Positions 60,722 through 64,000 of a DNA stretch of 64,000 nucleotides are shown here, piece after piece. The stretch's first letter is position 1; every line of letters begins with the position of its first letter. Below the pieces are notes generated by a model that was not told where the DNA came from, ran no database searches, and saw only the letters and a list, made by a program, of their open reading frames with translations. The translations under genes and the position numbers were made by a program. The DNA is from Bacillus sp. BA3 (lineage in GTDB: Bacteria; Bacillota; Bacilli; Bacillales; DSM-1321), in NCBI GenBank assembly GCA_002835675.1, contig PIZR01000006.1, forward strand, positions 301,754-365,753, in the 5' to 3' direction.

Positions 60722-61391
60722 GTGATTCCCTCCAGTTTTTTACGATGGATTGAAAAATCTTTAAGCCGTCTTTACTGCCAAGCAGCGAATCAACAGCACG
60801 TTCGGGATGAGGCATCATTCCGAGGACATTTCCTTGTTCATTTGTAATTCCCGCTATTTGCTCCAAGCTTCCGTTTGGATTTTCACCATCATACGTGAAC
60901 AAGATGCGGTTATTTTGTTTTAATTCAGCCAATGTCTCATCATCGCAGTAGTAATTCCCTTCACCATGTGCAACAGGGATCGTAATCGTTTCATTTAATT
61001 CATATCCTGTCGTGAACATCGATTGGTTATTTTCAACCTTCAGTCCTACATTGCGGCATATGAATTTCAAGCCTTCATTACGGCGCATCGCACCAGGTAA
61101 AAGTCCTGCTTCAAGTAAAATCTGAAAACCATTGCAGACACCCAATACAGGCTTTCCTGCTTGTGCCGCTTTTACGACTTCTGCCATTACATTCGAAAAT
61201 CTTGCAATTGCTCCAGAGCGTAAATAGTCTCCATAAGAGAAACCTCCAGGAAGAAGAATCCCATCATACTGATCTAGATTGTCTGTAGAGTGCCAAACAT
61301 ACTCCACTTCTTCCCCCAGTGCATCCTTTATCGCATGGTACATATCGACATCACAATTGGAACCAGGGAAAACTATGACAGCAAATTTCAT
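60705..61391 (-). CDS. purQ: Phosphoribosylformylglycinamidine synthase, glutaminase subunit
   Basis: A 228-residue class I glutaminase that feeds ammonia to PurL. The nucleophile is in [12 protein letters not shown], and the His/Glu pair in [23 protein letters not shown] forms the substrate region. Its ATG overlaps the purS stop by 4 bases. Length agrees with B. subtilis PurQ. Confidence 0.95.
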   Translation of the reverse strand: MKFAVIVFPGSNCDVDMYHAIKDALGEEVEYVWHSTDNLDQYDGILLPGGFSYGDYLRSGAIARFSNVMAEVVKAAQAGKPVLGVCNGFQILLEAGLLPGAMRRNEGLKFICRNVGLKVENNQSMFTTGYELNETITIPVAHGEGNYYCDDETLAELKQNNRILFTYDGENPNGSLEQIAGITNEQGNVLGMMPHPERAVDSLLGSKDGLKIFQSIVKNWRESHVITA

Positions 61392-61642
61392 TGGGTGATA
61401 ACCTCCTCAACATCATAGCGGTAAGCTTCAATTACCGTATTGGCCAATAGTTTTTCACACATTTCCTTTACAAGTTGATCTAAATCACGATCCGTATCCT
61501 TAATTGTAAGTTCAATGTATTTCCCCACTCGAACATCACTGACTTCGTTATAAGTCAAGCTATGAAGTGATTGTTGCACTGCTGCTCCCTGTGGATCTAG
61601 TACACTTTCGCGTAGTGTGATATATACTTTAACCTTATACAT
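61388..61642 (-). CDS. purS: Phosphoribosylformylglycinamidine synthase subunit PurS
   Basis: An 84-residue small subunit that bridges PurL and PurQ in the FGAM synthase complex. It shows [18 protein letters not shown] at the start and the central [17 protein letters not shown] segment typical of the family. It overlaps purC upstream by 8 bases and purQ downstream by 4. Confidence 0.94.
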   Translation of the reverse strand: MYKVKVYITLRESVLDPQGAAVQQSLHSLTYNEVSDVRVGKYIELTIKDTDRDLDQLVKEMCEKLLANTVIEAYRYDVEEVITQ

Positions 61643-62354
61643 GTTGAGTGCCCTCCAACTTTGCTAGTATTTTTTCATAAGCATCTGTTAAACTTCCTAA
61701 ATCACGGCGGAATACATCTTTGTCTAACTTTTCGTTTGTTTTAATATCCCATAATCGGCAGGTATCAGGTGAAATTTCATCTGCCAGCAGAATGTCTCCA
61801 TTCGGGGTTTTACCAAACTCTAATTTAAAATCAATCAATTTAATGTCTAACTCTTTAAAGAAGGAAGTTAAGACGATACTGATTTCTTCTGCCTTTTCTT
61901 TTAAAATCGCTACATCTTCCTTGCTTGCAAGTTCCAATTCTTCAATATGGTCTTCCGTTAACAGAGGATCGCCGAGTTCGTCATCTTTATAGTAAAACTC
62001 AATCAGCGTTTTCTTGAGCGGCTGGCCTTCTTCAATGCCAGTTCTTTTAGAAAAACTGCCGGCAGCCGTATTTCTGACAACGACTTCAAGTGGAATGATG
62101 GATACCCTCTTGACTAGCTGCTCCCGGTCGGAAAGCATTTCAATAAAATGGGATGGGATATTCTCTTGGGCAAGCTTTGAAAATAGTAAGCTAGTAATTT
62201 GATTATTCAACTTACCTTTTCCGGCAATCTCTGACTTCTTCTCACCATTAAACGCTGTTGCCGAATCCTTGTATTCCACCCAAACTATTTCACTGTTGTC
62301 CGTTGCAAAAATCTGTTTCGCTTTTCCTTCATACAACAATTCTCGTTTTTCCAT
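61635..62354 (-). CDS. purC: SAICAR synthetase
   Basis: A 239-residue enzyme that joins aspartate to CAIR. LLYEGKAKQIFATDN, IPLEVVVRNTAAGSFSKR, LIDFKLEFGKT and LADEISPDTCRLWD are the standard motifs. The ATG at 62354 gives the normal length; an upstream in-frame start would add 15 unrelated residues. A 100-base gap containing a strong hairpin separates it from purB. Confidence 0.94.
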   Translation of the reverse strand: MEKRELLYEGKAKQIFATDNSEIVWVEYKDSATAFNGEKKSEIAGKGKLNNQITSLLFSKLAQENIPSHFIEMLSDREQLVKRVSIIPLEVVVRNTAAGSFSKRTGIEEGQPLKKTLIEFYYKDDELGDPLLTEDHIEELELASKEDVAILKEKAEEISIVLTSFFKELDIKLIDFKLEFGKTPNGDILLADEISPDTCRLWDIKTNEKLDKDVFRRDLGSLTDAYEKILAKLEGTQHV

Positions 62355-62410
62355 CTGTCCAGACCCCCACATTGTGAATATTATGAATCTTCCTGCCATT
62401 GATCAGGCTT

Positions 62411-62447
62411 GGCAAACATATCACCGTTTAGAGGTGCCATGTTTGCC
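62411..62447 (-). other. Long hairpin between purB and purC without a T-tail
   Basis: GGCAAACAT (62411-62419) and ATGTTTGCC (62439-62447) form a 9-bp stem extended by CACC/GGTG inside, with a 7-base loop. No U-run follows on the transcribed strand, so it is not a normal terminator. It could stabilise or process the purine operon mRNA. Confidence 0.7.
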
Positions 62448-62457
62448 GCCTTCACTT

Positions 62458-63750
62458 TTATAAACCTAAACGATCAAAGATTACATCAACATTTTTCAGG
62501 TGATGTGTAGGATCGAAACAATCATCAAGTTCTTCTTTCGTAAGCAAGCTTGTGATTTTATCATCCTTTTCGATCAGGCTTCTGAATGGAACCTGAAGCT
62601 CCCATGCTTCCATCGCTTTCGGCTGAACCGTATCATAAGCTTCTTCACGGACAAGTCCTTTATCGATAAGGGAAAGCAGTACACGTTGTGAGAAAATCAA
62701 TCCAAGCGTACGGTCCATATTGCGTTTCATATTTTCTGGATAAACGGTCAAGTTCTTCACTATGTTACTGAAACGGTTCAGCATGTAGTTTAATGCGATC
62801 GTTGCATCCGGCAAGATGATGCGCTCAGCAGAAGAATGCGAAATGTCACGTTCATGCCATAATGGCACATTCTCATATGCTGTCATCATGTAACCGCGGA
62901 TTACACGAGCCATACCCGTCATATTTTCAGAACCGATTGGATTCCGTTTATGAGGCATTGCCGAAGATCCTTTTTGTCCTTTTGCAAAGAATTCTTCCAC
63001 TTCGCGTGTTTCACTTTTTTGCAAGCCGCGAATTTCAACTGCGAATTTTTCAATTGATGTCGCAATTAAAGCCAATGTGCTCATATAATGTGCGTGACGA
63101 TCGCGCTGCAATGTTTGTGTTGAAATTGGCGCTGCTTCAAGGCCAAGCTTTTCACAAACGAATTTTTCAACGAACGGGTCGATGTTTGCGTAAGTTCCGA
63201 CAGCTCCAGAGATTTTCCCAACCTCAATGTTCTTTCTAGCTTCTTCAAAACGTTCTACATTTCGCTTCATTTCTTGATACCAAAGAGCCAGTTTCAACCC
63301 AAAAGTGGTCGGTTCAGCATGAACTCCATGTGTACGTCCCATTTGAACCGTATATTTATGTTCTTTCGCTTTATTTTTCAGGATCTCCACGAAGTTATTT
63401 AAATCCTTGGCAAGTATTTCATTCGCTTGCTTTATCACATATGAAAGAGCTGTATCCACCACATCAGTGGAAGTCAGTCCGTAATGGACCCATTTCCGTT
63501 CTTCACCCAATGTTTCAGAAACCGCACGTGTAAAAGCAACAACATCGTGGCGTGTATCTTTTTCGATTTCATTGATACGGTCTACATCGAATGTAGCATT
63601 TTCACGAAGAAGCTTCACATCTTCTTTAGGAATGACACCTAGCTCAGACCATGCTTCACAAGCTAAGATTTCAACTTCCAACCACGCATTAAAGCGGTTC
63701 TTTTCTGTCCAAATGTTTCCCATCTCTGGGCGGGTATAACGTTCAATCAT
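62458..63750 (-). CDS. purB: Adenylosuccinate lyase
   Basis: A 430-residue enzyme acting twice in purine synthesis, on SAICAR and on adenylosuccinate. The signature loop [16 protein letters not shown], the catalytic TSTDVVDTA and [15 protein letters not shown] segments are intact. Its ATG overlaps the purK stop by 4 bases. A 100-base spacer with a hairpin follows before purC. Confidence 0.95.
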   Translation of the reverse strand: MIERYTRPEMGNIWTEKNRFNAWLEVEILACEAWSELGVIPKEDVKLLRENATFDVDRINEIEKDTRHDVVAFTRAVSETLGEERKWVHYGLTSTDVVDTALSYVIKQANEILAKDLNNFVEILKNKAKEHKYTVQMGRTHGVHAEPTTFGLKLALWYQEMKRNVERFEEARKNIEVGKISGAVGTYANIDPFVEKFVCEKLGLEAAPISTQTLQRDRHAHYMSTLALIATSIEKFAVEIRGLQKSETREVEEFFAKGQKGSSAMPHKRNPIGSENMTGMARVIRGYMMTAYENVPLWHERDISHSSAERIILPDATIALNYMLNRFSNIVKNLTVYPENMKRNMDRTLGLIFSQRVLLSLIDKGLVREEAYDTVQPKAMEAWELQVPFRSLIEKDDKITSLLTKEELDDCFDPTHHLKNVDVIFDRLGL

Positions 63751-64000
63751 TTTACTTCCTCCGTTTCAACCTGTTGATTCCATATTTTGCTTCGATCACT
63801 TTCCAAAAGAGCTTCCTCAATCGTTGGACGTAAAATATTCACATGACCCATTTTCCGCTTAAGCTTGGCTTCTTTTTTACCGTAAAGGTGAACCTTCCAA
63901 TCTGAAAGTGTCGGAATTTCATCCATTAAGGGCTCGATATGCTCACCAAGGATGTTTATCATTACCACAGGCTTCAATAACTCCGTATTGCCGAGCGGCC
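63747..64000 (-). CDS. purK: 5-(carboxyamino)imidazole ribonucleotide synthase, C-terminal part
   Basis: The last ~84 codons of purK, open to the right edge of the window. [20 protein letters not shown] is the conserved tail segment of this ATP-grasp enzyme, followed by [20 protein letters not shown]. The enzyme carboxylates AIR using ATP and bicarbonate. The stop overlaps the purB start (ATGA). purE and the operon leader lie outside the window. Confidence 0.93.
   Translation of the reverse strand, partial: PLGNTELLKPVVMINILGEHIEPLMDEIPTLSDWKVHLYGKKEAKLKRKMGHVNILRPTIEEALLESDRSKIWNQQVETEEVK

Overview
The window is a chromosomal segment of an endospore-forming Bacillaceae bacterium. The right half follows the Bacillus subtilis order purKBCSQLFMNHD - yerA - yerB - yerC - pcrB - pcrA - ligA - yerH(camS) - gatCAB - dgkB - rlmCD, all read on the minus strand. 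Signals are typically Firmicute: strong GGAGG ribosome sites, U-tailed intrinsic terminators, a preQ1-I riboswitch, and sporulation genes (spoVAD, DUF1657 proteins, a sporulation-type sensor kinase). Several non-core loci suggest a soil Bacillus relative such as the Peribacillus group, but the species cannot be fixed from this sequence.

Left edge (1-4.3 kb, minus): a YwqH/YwqI/LXG-type polymorphic toxin operon. Two small helper proteins precede a 717-residue LXG toxin whose last ~110 residues form an R-S-ExE ADP-ribosyltransferase. The next gene is an ADP-ribosylglycohydrolase, so toxin and presumed immunity enzyme catalyse opposite reactions. The toxin tip and immunity gene are much richer in A+T than the toxin body.

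4.4-11.4 kb: a secreted M28 aminopeptidase, then an operon of an iron alcohol dehydrogenase, a soluble GAF/PAS histidine kinase and an NtrC-family (GAFTGA) response regulator, facing a zinc alcohol dehydrogenase. A near-perfect sigma-54 -24/-12 promoter lies upstream of the zinc enzyme, so the pieces look like one alcohol-sensing regulatory unit.

11.6-28 kb: mixed housekeeping and accessory genes: DUF3892, a CBS-plus-possible-HEPN protein, a YbaK deacylase, a preQ1 riboswitch with queT, a TVP38 membrane protein, a sensor kinase, a cadherin-like surface protein, ycnJ-ycnI (copper), an intracellular subtilisin, a SEC-C protein, a nitroreductase, xpaC-yaaN, a coiled-coil protein and an ammonium transporter. 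A small gene translationally coupled to the transporter lacks a normal start codon.

28.5-31.4 kb: a decaying spoVA operon of the accessory (2mob-like) type: DUF1657, a spoVAC remnant, intact spoVAD, a broken spoVAEb, DUF1657, and a YetF-type DUF421-DUF1657 protein.

31.4-42.2 kb: YitT, rlmCD, small genes, dgkB, an ECF sigma/anti-sigma operon with two membrane proteins, and gatCAB. 42.4-64 kb: camS-ligA-pcrA-pcrB, yerC-yerB, yerA and the purine biosynthesis operon, cut off inside purK at the right edge.
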